From Leptasterias polaris (taxonomy: Eukaryota; Echinodermata; Asteroidea; Forcipulatida; Asteriidae), in assembly GCA_037783415.1 (NCBI GenBank), contig JAZGTN010000026.1, positions 1,943,001 to 2,007,000 of the forward strand: a stretch of 64,000 nucleotides of DNA, written 5' to 3'. The position numbers and the translations under genes are program-made. This document shows, in pieces, positions 1 through 10,628 of this stretch; positions within the stretch are counted from its first letter, which is position 1, and every line of letters starts with the position of its first letter. The notes under the pieces are model-generated. The model was not told the origin of the DNA and made no database searches. It saw only the letters and a list, made by a program, of their open reading frames with translations.

Positions 1-420
1 TCGTAGTAAAACAGAAAACTGCGATCGTTCCGGCTTTTACCCACCAAATACTGCACAGCGGATGGTGTGTATGTTCTATTGAATAGCTTGTGTTGATTCC
101 TAAAGCATCGTAGTAAAACAGAAATGATGATTCCGGCTTTCACCCACCAAATACTGCACAACGTATGGTGTGTACTCTCTACTAAATTCCCTAAGCGTCG
201 TAGTAAAACAGAAATGATGATTCCGGCTTTTACCCACCAAATACTGCACAACGTATGGTGTGTACGATCGATCTGCTGAATAACCTACGCGTCGTATACA
301 GAACAGAAATACAACAGAGAGCGGGCTTTTACCCACTAAGTTTAACGCAAACAGCATGGTGTGTACGATCTGCTGAATATTGAATAATGTATATTTTAAT
401 TCCCTTAGCATCGTTGTTTT
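1..420. repeat. Minisatellite array, about 90-bp unit (block 1)
   Basis: The unit contains a 'tccggcttttacccacc' core followed by 'aaatactgcacaacgtatgg' and a 'gtcgtagtaaaacagaaatg' lead-in. Core starts near 29, 132 and 222 give 90-103 bp spacing, with a degenerate copy near 308. Open frames here are by-products of a unit divisible by three and are not read as genes. Confidence 0.9.
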
Positions 421-1082
421 ACTGACAAGAATAAAACTGTAATATTTTCGAATTTTACCCCCAAATGATTTATTTCATGAGAACCTATGAAGCACGTACC
501 AGTTTAGGTTTCTAAATTCATTGTAACTTCTTCAGTTCCGACCTGAGCTTGATTTACTGGAAAATACATCATTAAATGACAAGCCAAGAAAATATAAAGC
601 TGTCGAAAACATGAAACATGGATTGTTTCAATCGCCACCGAAAATATACAACTGATTTATTTACATGTTAGGCCTACTGCAAAGATTACCTCAACGGTGT
701 AAAGATTTGGACTTTCCCCTTGTTGAAACATAGGCCTACGCGAGTTCCGACCTGCAACCTCCAACCACCGTGCGCCGCTTCGGAAGTATGCACCATCAGC
801 TTACACTGCAATGTGAGTTCCGACCTGCGATCACCGACCTTTGCATTCACGCCAGTGTACTGTACATGTACATTAATTACGGTAACTTACGTTTACATGT
901 ACCTATACGATCAATGCTAATGTCAACACAACGCGAGTTTCGACCCCTGCAAACTTCCAAAAAACGGACGATGCTTTAGAATATTGAAGGCTAGGCCCCG
1001 GTTTGAACGGTGATCAGGTTAAATCTGTAGAGGTTTTAAAATTAAATCTACTTGATTGATTTTATAAAATCTTCCCATATAG
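421..1082. other. No gene seen; degenerate repeat spacer
   Basis: AT-rich spacer between two blocks of the 90-bp minisatellite. From about 735 to 965 it carries three weak copies of the 'gagttccgacctgcaa' motif that forms the 176-bp array at 1.9-2.4 kb. No exon with paired splice sites was found. Confidence 0.6.
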
Positions 1083-1560
1083 TTAAACAGAATCTTTTGA
1101 ACGATTAAGTTCAGGCTTTACCCACAACCTGCACAACGTGTACGATCTACTGAATTCCCTAAGCATCGTAGTAAAACAGAAATGATCCGTTCCGGCTTTT
1201 ACCCACCAAATACTGCACAACGTATGGTGTGTACGATCTACTGAATTCCCTAAGCATCGTAGTAAAACAGAAATGATAATTCCGGCTTTTACCCACCAAA
1301 TACTGCACAACGTATGGTGTGTACGATCTACTGAATTCCCTAAGCATCGTAGTAAAAAGAAATGATCGTTCCGGCTTTTCCCCACCAAATACCGCACAAC
1401 GTATGGTGTGTACGATCTGCTGAATTCCCTAAGCGTCGTAGAAAAGAGAAATTTATGATGATTCCGGCTTTTACCCACCAAATACTGCACAACGTATGGT
1501 GTGTACCATGATTTACTGAATAACTTGTGTTAATTCCCTAAGCGTCTAAAACATAATTAA
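1083..1560. repeat. Minisatellite array, about 90-bp unit (block 2)
   Basis: Same unit as the block at 1-420. Core starts near 1191, 1281, 1370 and 1463 give a spacing of 89-93 bp. The copies differ by small indels, so reading frames drift across the array, which argues against coding function. Confidence 0.9.
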
Positions 1561-1919
1561 AACTGAGCTCATTCCGACTTTTACCCACTAAAATATGCCT
1601 TGATCAACCTCTTCATACACAAAATTAATGTGACTAAAAACGACTTTTCTGATACATGATCGGCAATTGACTGAATTTTTGCTAGTTTGTTTATTATTAT
1701 TATTATTATTATTTAAAAAAACAATATTTTAATCTATTTAAACCCCTAAGACAATACACTATGAGCAGAGGCGGTCCAGGGATAAGCAAAAGTAAATATA
1801 TAAATACAAATCATTAGGTCATTTAAAATATAAAAAAAATAAAACAATTTCAAAACAATTTCAAAACAACGATAAATACTGCGATCGTTCTGACTTACCA
1901 CCCACTACGTACGATCTAC
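1561..1919. other. AT-rich spacer with (TTA)n microsatellite
   Basis: A short TTA run lies near 1690-1710 and is followed by A/T-rich low-complexity sequence. No exon or recognisable element was seen. Confidence 0.6.
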
Positions 1920-2400
1920 TGATAATTTGTTTGCGAGTTCCGACCTGCAACTTCTGACCACCGTACGATGCTTTAGATGTTGGGCCCATCAGTATACACT
2001 GCACTGTGAGTTCCGACCTGCAATCAGCGACCTAAGTATTGTTTTACACTAGTACATGTACACACACGATAAGCGCCACGGACACACACAACGCAAAGCG
2101 AATTCCGACCTTTAACATCCGACCACCGTACGACGCTTTGGATATTGGCCCCATCACAATACAGTATACACACTGCACACTGTGAGTTCCGACCTGCAAT
2201 CAGCGACCTAAGTATTGTTTTACACTAGTACATGTACACACACGATAAGCGCCACGGACACACACAACGCAAAGCGAATTCCGACCTTTAACATCCGACC
2301 ACCGTACGACGCTTTGGATATTGGCCCCATCACAATACAGTATACACACTGCACACTGTGAGTTCCGACCTGCAATAAGCGACCTTCCCAACACACTGCC
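1920..2400. repeat. Tandem repeat, 176-177 bp unit
   Basis: The motif 'gtgagttccgacctgcaat' starts at 2006, 2182 and 2359, giving a spacing of 176 and 177 bp. The two full units are nearly identical, so amplification is recent. The unit carries 'acatgtacacacacgataag' and 'gcgaattccgacctttaac'. Weaker relatives lie at 735-965. Confidence 0.9.
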
Positions 2401-3580
2401 ATGTGAGTTCCGATGCATTGTTTACATTGCTGCGACCCGATTACGAATACAGCGCCAATTTGCGTGCGTCTGTTGCACAGTCTGATCTGGTACCTGCTGT
2501 CTGTTTTGTCTGTCACTACTGTAGTGTCATGCGATCAACAAAGTCAGTCAAATTTACTCGTTTTCGAGTTCCGGGGATATTCTTCTGCAGAGTTCAGTGG
2601 GTAATTATGACAAAAACTTACATTTCTGATCATTCCAATTGAATTCCGGCTTCCCCTGCAGCGATTTTTTATTTTTTTTAATTTTTCTTTGACAGTTCCG
2701 GCAGATCAGGCAGTTCCGGCTTTTACCAATTGCCGTTATAACCCACCTTAGAAGAGCAGAGCAGACGATATTCGCTGAGTGGTATACCCCCGGAAGTGAT
2801 AGAAATATTTTGAGAGCGCCCCCACGCGGTCAAAAATACAGCGCTTCAAAATCAAGGATAGACTGGTCCGCTGTCCTTATCCCATCCACAAGGATAAGGA
2901 CAGGCACCGGTCTAGTAATCCGATACTTCTATTGGACAGACATGCAGTGACGTAAGCTTTCCATATCTGAGTTATGATTGGTCCGATGAAATGTGGTTGT
3001 CGGCTGAACGGGATGCGAGGTCAAAGGTGCGTTTGTCAGGTTTCCTCGAAGCCGGTCTCTGGCATAAAACACGAGCCTCGAAGTGTGACGTCAGATGTTC
3101 GGGCTAAATCAAGGACAGCTTTCCCCAATATCCTTCCACTAACAAAGTTGGGACTAAGTCAAGTTTATTTCAAAAACTTTCTTCTGATTACTGGATAATT
3201 TAAGTCGTTTGTAATGTTCAAATAATCATCGTTAATAATTTTGTTAAAAGTTTTTGTGGCGGGGGAAATTCTAGTCACGTGTTTGTGTCATCATGCAACA
3301 ATCTACTTCAAGTCTTTGCAGTCACTAGAGGGCGCTGTTAGATGGACCTTAAAACTCGAAAACAATTCTTTCTAAAATAATGGTAACTACCTACTTTTCA
3401 ACTTTTTAAAATCAGTGTATTGAAGATGCAGCATACCTTCGGAATGCATATTTTGTTAAGTTTTTGTGTGTAATGGTCTGGTCCGATTCCTCCATTATTC
3501 TGATAAGCATGATTTTGTTTGTGCTTAGCTTATTTTTGTTCTTTTAAGCAGCTCTGTGAAATTGGGTCATGGGCACTCAC
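2401..3580. other. No gene seen; contains a hairpin
   Basis: About 1.2 kb of non-repetitive sequence on the 3' side (minus strand) of the Reeler exon. If that exon's gene is real, this would be intron or a region with exons I cannot recognise. An imperfect inverted repeat at 2860-2913 (arms of about 22 bp, core CTGTCCTTATCC) is the only clear structure. Confidence 0.5.
2860..2913. repeat. Imperfect hairpin, about 22-bp arms
   Basis: The left arm at 2860-2882 begins AGACTGG and ends TTATCC. The right arm at 2892-2913 is its reverse complement with a few mismatches. The loop is about 9 bp. It could be a small MITE remnant. Confidence 0.6.
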
Positions 3581-3851
3581 ATGAAATCAACGTTGTCGGG
3601 ACTCTGGAATAACTGGGGAGCGATCCAGGTGATGTAGTTGTCTTGCAATGGTATCTTGACTGTGTTGTCGGTGTGGGTGATCGTTGCTTCTCCATATTCT
3701 ATGTCAGGACAACGCAAGTACCTCCAAAAGATACCCTCGGCCAACTGCGGTACTTGCCAAGATCCAAATGGCGTACCGTCATCCCCTCTACGAGCTTGGA
3801 GAATGAACCCCCGGAAAGAAACAAATCGAGGGTCTCCCGGGACCAGACGAA
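3581..3851 (-). CDS. Reeler-domain exon (internal exon of an incomplete gene)
   Basis: Reads as the middle part of a Reeler domain, an extracellular module of reelin and FRRS1-like proteins. Visible hallmarks are PGD, then FRGFILQARR, a GSW segment, a cysteine (YLRCPD), the THT motif (ATITHTDN) and W-x-AP (YITWIAP). The acceptor ttttccttag precedes 3851 and a strong GTGAGT donor follows 3581. The exon is 271 bp, entering in phase 1 and leaving in phase 2. It has no start or stop of its own. No partner exons were found within 3.5 kb to the left or up to gene A to the right. Its phase and sequence fit exactly the gap in gene A between 23329 and 23828, so I infer it belongs to a neighbouring paralogue of gene A that continues off the left edge. 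Confidence 0.8.
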
Positions 3852-3974
3852 CTAAGGAAAACAAAAATAATGATACTATAATAAATAAGTAGTTCATAGC
3901 GCATTTTACAATAGCGTATCAATGCGCTTTACATTAGTGTCCTGGTCATTGGGCCAATAACATTCCTTTTAATC

Positions 3975-4215
3975 TTTCTCGGCGCCTGGGGAGTATACAG
4001 CTAGCCCCGAGCTGCCGTGGCGCTCAGAAGGCTGTTTCAAACAATCAACCTCTACACTCGCAGGTACCCAATATACCCCTGGTTGAATAGAGGCAATTAT
4101 ATTACGAACGGTGTCTCGCTCAAGGACAGGGACTCGAACCCACACCCCGGCCGGATGACTTAACCACCAGAACTTGAATCCGAAGATCAAAACCACTCGA
4201 CCATGACACCTTATA
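3975..4215 (-). mobile_element. tRNA-derived SINE
   Basis: Read on the minus strand, an A-box-like TGGTCGAGTGG (4193-4203) is followed by a perfect B box GGTTCGAGTCC (4130-4140), then a body with 'caattgcctctattc' and 'gggtatattgggtacc'-type sequence. The A/B spacing fits a class II (long variable arm) tRNA ancestor such as tRNA-Leu or tRNA-Ser. The rest does not fold as a functional tRNA, so I call it a SINE. Related pieces lie at 32040-32175 and 55955-56250. Confidence 0.7.
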
Positions 4216-5789
4216 ATACCACCCATCAGATCATTCTTCTTAAGACAAAGTACTGTGCAATTTACATGGGGATAAATAAATGTTTTTCTAGCTAACACAT
4301 TTGTTTTTAAATAAGGACGTCCCCCAAACAAAGTCATTATCGAATGCCTCAAATGAATTATGTTAAGTTGAGGAGTCCCATTGGCGTCAACATGCTTAAA
4401 GTCAAAACAAATAATAAAAGAAACACATACAAAGTTTAAAAAAATCATATATCCTCAGAAAAGAGCTCCCCGTTGGAATGGCACGACTAAAGACCACTCT
4501 ACATAAGTTGGGCATTCGCTCAAATTCGGCCCCTCCTTTAGTGAGTTACCTGCAGTTTTCCAGTACCCCATGTTCGTCGTGTGTCCCCCCCCCAAGAAAA
4601 ATAATAATAATGACCGCAAACTAGTTTTAGAAATGTTGTCTTTTGTTTTAAATATTATAATAATATATCAATCATGTGGCGTTTTTATATGAGAGTTTAG
4701 GCCTGGAAATCACGGAGGTCATGACCTATGTTGCATTGGCTTTGCTGTCCCTTCAAAAGATTAACAGAGACTAACTTTTTTCAAGGGAAGTGCTCTTGCA
4801 AAATGAAAATGGCCTTGCCCTCTCAAAGTTGAAATTCCAGGCCTAAGAGTTGATAAGAGTTTATAGGTTACTATACCATTAGGGACTAAATAACCTTGGA
4901 AGATTCAATACAATTATTGATCACAGTTTAAACAAAGCTCGCAATAACGGTTTTTGCTGGATTGATTTTGCGCTCCTTCCATTCTTTGAATTAATCAATT
5001 TGGGCTGCTTGATGCACTTTGTCCCTTTACACTATTTTTTGTTTTCTAAATAAAGTTTTTTGTATGTTTGTTTTGTTTGTTTATCATTTTTTGCGACCGC
5101 CTTGGTTTGACAATGTGGGGACGGCTCTTTCCGATCAGTCACCCCACCCCGTGACCTAACATCGTTTATGAGATTGCGGTTATTTCTCTGCATCGGCCAC
5201 GCAAAAATTCCCCCGCAGATTGGCTATCACCACGCTCTAAAAAAAACCGTAGGTTCAAGACGGAGGTTTGTCCACAAGAGGGCGCTGTTTCAGCCAATAA
5301 TGTATCGGCTATCAGCATCAGAGGACGACTAAAAACCACGATCACAGACTTGAACCAAGTCTAGCCCTATGGTAGATTTCCTCAACTTCGAATTCACTGA
5401 GGCAACTAAATTATTTTCCCCCTAACCTTTGACACTTTGATGGTAAAATCTGGAACATGAATGCATTTGAACGACAAAGGAGCGAATTCCAATTGCCCGA
5501 TGCATTGGTACTACTCAAGGCTCCGGTGTTGCACATCGTCGTGTCATGTGACGTTGGGAACTCTATAGGTGGGGCTAATCGTCAGACTTTGCAAGTCTCT
5601 CTAGCATTCTAAGGCTGTGAATCTATCGTCTATACTTTGCTAAAATGTGAGAATTAAACAAAGTATTGAACAGCTCCAGACCTTCGATAACACGAGGAAA
5701 TTTCGCTAATAAAATGAAATACCCACCATTACATGCCATAAAAGGCTGATACTGTTACCGTTATGCTGTCCCTTTTCTTTGAGAGTTTA
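4216..5789. other. No gene seen; scattered repeat fragments
   Basis: Two fragments stand out. 4787-4849 (an AAAATGAAAATGGCCTTGCC-type segment) matches 23411-23475 in a gene A intron. 5165-5381 is a degenerate relative of the MULE-like element at 9.1-9.9 kb, sharing 'gcggttatttctctgcatc' and ending in 'acagacttgaaccaagtcta'. Nothing else was recognised. Confidence 0.5.
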
Positions 5790-6250
5790 GCCATACAGAG
5801 TTTTGCAAATCATCAACAATGTTGTACTATACATTGATTCATGACAGTTGATCTTATAATTACAAGAATCAGCAGTTTTTCAAATCATCAGCAATGTTGT
5901 ATCTATCTTGATTTATGAGAGTTTGGTCTTATAATTACAAGTACCAGCAGTTTTGCAAGCATCAACACTGTTGTACCTTATCTTAATTCATGAGAGTTTG
6001 GTCATACACAGTTTTGCAAATCATCAACATTGTTGTACTCTATCTTGATTCATGACAGTTTGGTCGGACAAATTTCCGTATCCTGCCACCACTTTTTCAT
6101 TCGTTATGAAAAAAAATAGTACTCAAATGAGATTATTTCTGTTGGTAAAAATTATTCAAAATGTGGTGGCAGGATACGGAAATGTTTCCGTTTGGTCTTA
6201 TAGTTACAAGTATCAGCAGTTTTGCAACCATCAACAATGTACCTAAGTGA
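5790..6250. repeat. Degenerate tandem repeat, about 80-bp unit
   Basis: Repeating words are 'cagttttgcaaatcatcaac', 'ttgttgtac' and 'attcatgagagtttggtc', giving about five units. The last unit is interrupted by the MITE at 6066-6189. The intact units document the pre-insertion sequence. Confidence 0.85.
6066..6189. mobile_element. 124-bp MITE with 27-bp TIRs and 8-bp TSD (hAT-like)
   Basis: Terminal inverted repeats occupy 6066-6092 and 6163-6189; the inner 21 bases match perfectly (core TTTCCGTATCCTGCCACCAC) and the outer six contain two mismatches. The 8-bp sequence GTTTGGTC flanks both sides (6058-6065 and 6190-6197). It occurs once per unit in the surrounding tandem repeat, so the empty site is known. 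An 8-bp target duplication is typical of hAT-superfamily insertion. No coding capacity. Confidence 0.9.
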
Positions 6251-7729
6251 TGTTTGAAGGTTTGCGTGGTGTATGTGGAAAATAAGAAAGTCTACAGTTA
6301 AGCTGGCGGTTACAACTTTAAAACTCTTTTGGGAGAAGTGTTGGCTCTGAGGGACTGTAAGTGTCACCGTCGGCGACTAGAAGGTACGGGCTGGTTTCGC
6401 TCGGCTGCGGGGCGGTGTCAGGATGCTGTGGCACCAGCGTAACACAAGCCTCGATCGGTGCTCCATCCGGGCGACTAGTCCCTTCTTGTGGTGCCGTTAC
6501 AATGAGCAAAAGCATGATGGGGTAAATCTTCACAAGGCACTCCATGTTTGTGTTCAGATGAAAGACCAAAACTTGATAAGAGTGTTCGATGACTGGGGCA
6601 GCAGAAATCAACGGAACACCCCAATTCTAATACCAGTCTGTCACAAGACCATCCGTTATCAAAATCTCATTGTGACACATTCTCAAATTTGTAGCTGCCG
6701 ACATGGTCCAATGCTTCCACCTATTTATCGAACATGTAATCACAAACCTATGCTAAATAAGTAATGAGATTTCTCAAGTTCAAAGATTAGTAAGGGTAGC
6801 CTTGACTGAGTTTCCCTTAAAAACCACCAAAATACTTTTTGCGAACCAAGGGTATTTTCTGCACTGCTGGTTTCATGAAGCTCAATACGATTGCTCAGGG
6901 AATTTCTGAACCGTTTTTTTTTTTTGAAAACCCAAGCCTATAATACGGAGCTTTAAAGGGACAAAGGTGAAAAACCCCAACAAAACAAAAAAACCAAAAC
7001 AAACAAATAAACAAACAAACAAACTGGGATTTTATTTTTTCGTTTTAACGAAAATAATCTTTGTTCGAACGAAAAATATCTTTGTTCGAATGAATATTTA
7101 AAAACGAAAACCCGCACGCGCACTTGTGCTGCTGGAGACACACAAGCCCTAGAAATTGTGGATGCACGTGGAGAAAATACCGGGCAAATTTAAGCCACGT
7201 TTGATGATGTTTCTAATACAAAGGGCCACAGCAAGTTTAATATATTTGCTGTTATTAAAAACTAAAAGATCGGAATAAAATTTCTCTTCCAAAAACCAAT
7301 GATGATTTGAACCGCGAAATAAAAAAATAAGCGAAAAATAAAGGAGAGTTATAACTATTTTTGTAATAAAAAAAAGAAACAAGGAAAAAGACAAAAATGA
7401 AGATTTTTCTAATTTTTCCGCTGCTGTTAAAAAAAAAATGAAATAAACTAATTATAGGGACACAAAAAAGCAATAAACACGTCAGAGCCAGGCCATCAGG
7501 CAAATTTATCTATTTATCTAAACCTTCGTGCCAACAGTCAATGTCTGAATAAATAATGACATTTTACCAAATCCACGATTGTTTTGGATCGAGAGAAAAC
7601 CGAATTAAACTGAAAGATTGAATGTTGTCCTTCGTGGTATTGTATCTACCAAGGTGCATGGACCGATTCACGCAGAAATTATTTTAACAAGTGGTTTTCT
7701 CTAAAAGAATTTTTACAAATAGGCCTAAT
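6251..7729. other. No gene seen; AT-rich intergenic DNA
   Basis: Homopolymer and simple A/T-rich runs (7000-7450), with a short direct repeat of 'atctttgttcgaa' near 7050-7095. No exon with plausible splice sites and no transposon termini were recognised. Confidence 0.5.
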
Positions 7730-8350
7730 GCTGTTTCAAAACGAAAATCAGACAACTTTCGCATATTATGCAATGGATAATGCACAAAATACACGTTAAC
7801 GTTTATGCACAATGTTTGTACATGGCTAGTAGGTGTGAGATTCTGTCGTTTCGGGATCCCAACAATTATTAATTTTTCATTTTTACCACTTTTGCCTATC
7901 ATTGGAGTTTTGGGGGGTGCAACACATTTGGAAAGCTCACAATTCTCGAATCTATACAAATTTAAATTTACATATATATTATGTTTGGGTCAAATCAGCT
8001 AAAACATGGACCTTGCATCTTTAAACAGGGTTAATTTCATTAAGAAAAATCAACGTCTTTTTCCAAAGCTGTTGCTTAAATTTACTGAAGGGTTAGTCAA
8101 GTCTACGGATAAAGTGTTAATCAAAGTTCCAACTGGCTTTGAGTTCAGACTGGATTGAAACGCATTCTTCCTTCTGACTTTGAAGGTCATGGTAAATACG
8201 ACAATGCTGCGTGTGCCGGGGAAAGAAAGTGGAATTCCCCTTTGCAAATTGTCAATAGATCAATAGTTTCGTTTTGTGTCCGACCTATTGTTATGGTAAG
8301 CGTTTTGCAGGAAAGCGATGGGAATAAAAAAACTGTCGTAAAAGGTACCT
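7730..8350. repeat. Dispersed repeat, copy 1 of 3 (about 600 bp)
   Basis: Homologous to 13280-13850 and 24860-25423. The best-conserved block (8155-8310) contains 'tgactttgaaggtcatgg', 'tgctgcgtgtgccggggaaa' and 'gttatggtaagcgtt'. The three copies carry frame-breaking indels relative to one another, so this is treated as a non-coding dispersed repeat. Copy 2 lies directly against the 3' end of gene A. Confidence 0.7.
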
Positions 8351-8970
8351 AGCCAGGTCAAAACTGCAAATAAATCCAAACGACAAAGAAAACAAGTTCA
8401 CACAAACATTGCTTTATTGGTAATAGTTTCTAAGAAAACAAATCGGGCCTATTTAAGACCCGGTATAATATAAAAAATAATAATAATAAAAGCCTCGCCT
8501 TTTACGACGTTAATCTACAACTAATTTTTTGTCATTGATTAATTTTATTTTGTAGTTAATGATAACTGTTTTAAATGCCATAGCAGTTTAAGCAAAACTA
8601 TCTCAATGGCAGTTTTCCCCACCATGAGCATCTTTATGAACCATTCCACACAGCAGATCGACGTTGATAAACGTCATTCAAACGTCAGACGATGGGGATG
8701 GAAACGTTGGATAGACGTCAACATCCACCGACCTATGTGACGTCAGGCCAACGTAAGTATGTTGTGTGGGATGTAAAAGTCGGCAAACGTTTATAATTAT
8801 TTTTTAGTTTTACCGGGGTTGTGCACCATTTAGTCCGGCAGCCAACAAAAGGCATTTTTTACCTGAACCTTGCAGCGGAGGATATGTAGGGGGTGGTAGA
8901 GAAACTTTGCTGAAAGATTAATTGAGCTGACAAAGTTCTGCTGGTTCTTTATTGACTTTTTTTTATTCAG
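8351..8970. other. No gene seen; palindrome-rich segment at 8646-8771
   Basis: 8646-8771 starts CCACACAGCA and ends with the imperfect complement TGTTGTGTGG. It contains six ACGT-centred words (aacgtc, gacgtc). This resembles a small decayed MITE, but terminal repeats are too imperfect to be sure. Confidence 0.4.
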
Positions 8971-9975
8971 TGAACTGTGGAAGGGATCGGCAATGACAAC
9001 CGGCCGCACGGAGACGAGACATGCATGAACTGTGGAAGGGATCGACAATGACAACCGGCCGCACGGAGACTAGACTTGATTTCAAGTCTGAGATCGCGGT
9101 TATTTCTCTGCATCAGCCACACAAAATTTCCCCCGCAGAATGTCTATCACGCGGTCTCTCAGCTCGCAATCTCAGACTTGACCCCCTTGTGTATATTCAT
9201 TTATTCACAACTGACATTTTACATAACAACACTATGCCAGAGAGATGGCCAATCAGGAGGCCACAAAACTCCTGCTGGTTGCGTCTATTCCCAATAGGTT
9301 ATAATCACTTCAGTATTTTCTGTAAAATCGATTGAGTCATTGTTTTTAATTTTTATAGTGCTTTGTACGTATGCTATTTCTAATTTATACATAAAATAAT
9401 ACTAGATGTATTCTTAAAATATTGAAAATAAACATAACAAATAACCTGATCCCTACTAGACGAAAAACTGTGTTCCCTTTATTTGAATGGAATCGTCTAA
9501 TGATTTTCCCAACGTTTTTATTTATTTTGAATTTAAAAACTAGAATCACTTTGGGTTTTTTGTTTCCAAACTGTAAGTTGAATCATCACTGAGCAGAGGC
9601 AGATTAGTTACATGTGATTCAATGTTGTATTTCTGTACTATATCCCGTGGTATAAACGGTCAAGTTTGAATGTGCATTTTATTGACGGCTTCTGAGATTC
9701 TGACCAATCAGAGTGTTCCGTCCACTTTTGGACTAGTTCGCCATAGGGTGTGTACAAACCGAAAAACAATGTTCCCAAGTCTGTGATCGTAGGCCAAAGA
9801 CGGTGGTTAATCCACAAGAGGGCGCTATTTCAGGCAATTATGTATTGGCTATCAGGTAGACTAAAAACCACGAGCACAGACTTGGAACCAAGTCTACACG
9901 GAGACGAGACATGCATGAACTGTGGAAGGGATCGGCAATGACAACCGGCCGCACGGAGACGAGACATGCATGAAC
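8971..9975. repeat. 54-bp tandem array split by a transposon
   Basis: Units begin TGAACTGTGGAAGGGATCG at 8971, 9025, 9915 and 9969, with exact 54-bp spacing on each side of the insertion at 9071-9896. Removing the insertion and one 9-bp duplicate restores a perfect unit. The last unit decays after TGAAC. Confidence 0.9.
9071..9896. mobile_element. 826-bp MULE-like non-autonomous element
   Basis: The left end (9071-) reads TAGACTTGATTTCAAGTCTG and the right end (-9896) is its inverted match with a few substitutions; homology extends about 26 bp. CACGGAGAC flanks both sides (9062-9070 and 9897-9905). A 9-bp duplication is typical of Mutator-like elements. Inside, inverted copies of the same terminus lie near 9160-9184 and near 9769-9785. 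The insert therefore looks like two short palindromic elements bracketing about 580 bp of unrelated DNA. No transposase ORF. Confidence 0.75.
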
Positions 9976-10115
9976 CGCACATGTAAAGGAAGACAATAAT
10001 AAAAGAAATGACAATTAGTTTAAATTATACTGAGAAATGCTGGGCAGACTAGTCCTACTATGAATAAAGACCTTTGGGATAAATCCTTGTTGAAACTATC
10101 AGACTAAACCAGGAA

Positions 10116-10628
10116 TTATGCACTGTATTTTAGAGACAGAATGACACTACTACACATGATAATAAAGGTTATTACACTCTTAGAGCTTTCATCATTGCCA
10201 ATGGAATTTTTAAAAGGTATTATAATGTTGACCTTAAGCTCTCTAATACTATCGCCGATTTGTTTGAGTACATCACTATGGCTAGCTTGATCCTCAAAAA
10301 CTTTGTCCAATTGTTTTTGTTGCTTTTCAAGCAGGTTCATGAGGGTGGAATTCAAATTGACAAGGCTACTCACAGTACTTTGAAGATCAGCAATGATTGA
10401 ATATATTAATCTGCAGGTGTAGCACGGCCACACTCCAGAGACATCATCTTTGAAGAGTTTAAGGCACGATTCATGAAACCAATGTCCGCATAAGCAACAT
10501 CTGATTGTGTTCCCTTTTGAGCTTCCCTTCATGTTACAGTTTATAGTGCATATCTTATCGGGATCCGAAGATTTCTGATGAACGTTGTTTTTTAACAGGT
10601 TTGAACTCGCCGCCATGATGTTATGCAC
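10116..10628 (-). CDS. PHD-type zinc finger and coiled-coil ORF, probably retroelement ORF1-like
   Basis: Uninterrupted 170-codon frame from ATG at 10628. Residues about 27-72 carry a Cys/His pattern: CTINC, then CCLCGHWFHESC, then WPCYTC. This fits a treble-clef PHD-like finger. Residues about 75-130 are leucine-, asparagine- and glutamine-rich and predicted coiled coil (spacing of L, I and V around LVNLNSTLMNLLEKQ). The C-terminal about 20 residues are hydrophobic. Similar PHD-plus-coil ORFs precede the RT ORF in some CR1-clade LINEs; this is from memory. No endonuclease or RT follows within range and no intron signals are seen. It could be an orphaned element ORF or a small host gene; I favour the former. 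Confidence 0.5.
   Translation of the reverse strand: MHNIMAASSNLLKNNVHQKSSDPDKICTINCNMKGSSKGNTIRCCLCGHWFHESCLKLFKDDVSGVWPCYTCRLIYSIIADLQSTVSSLVNLNSTLMNLLEKQQKQLDKVFEDQASHSDVLKQIGDSIRELKVNIIIPFKNSIGNDESSKSVITFIIMCSSVILSLKYSA

Noticed and set aside
100..1490. Several 60-135 codon frames on the minus strand
   Set aside because: They are translations of the 90-bp minisatellite; the unit is close to a multiple of three, and frames shift between copies.
4130..4203. A tRNA gene on the minus strand
   Set aside because: The A and B boxes are good, but the acceptor and anticodon stems cannot be formed, and the flanks continue as repeat sequence, so it is called a SINE.
3969..4448. 159-codon minus frame with a hydrophobic N-terminus upstream of the Reeler exon
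   Set aside because: It looked like a possible signal-peptide exon, but it runs through the tRNA-derived SINE, has no Reeler N-terminal features and lacks a phase-1 donor before the SINE.
6423..6764. 113-codon plus frame
   Set aside because: No domain, biased composition or splice context; it overlaps an equally open minus frame.
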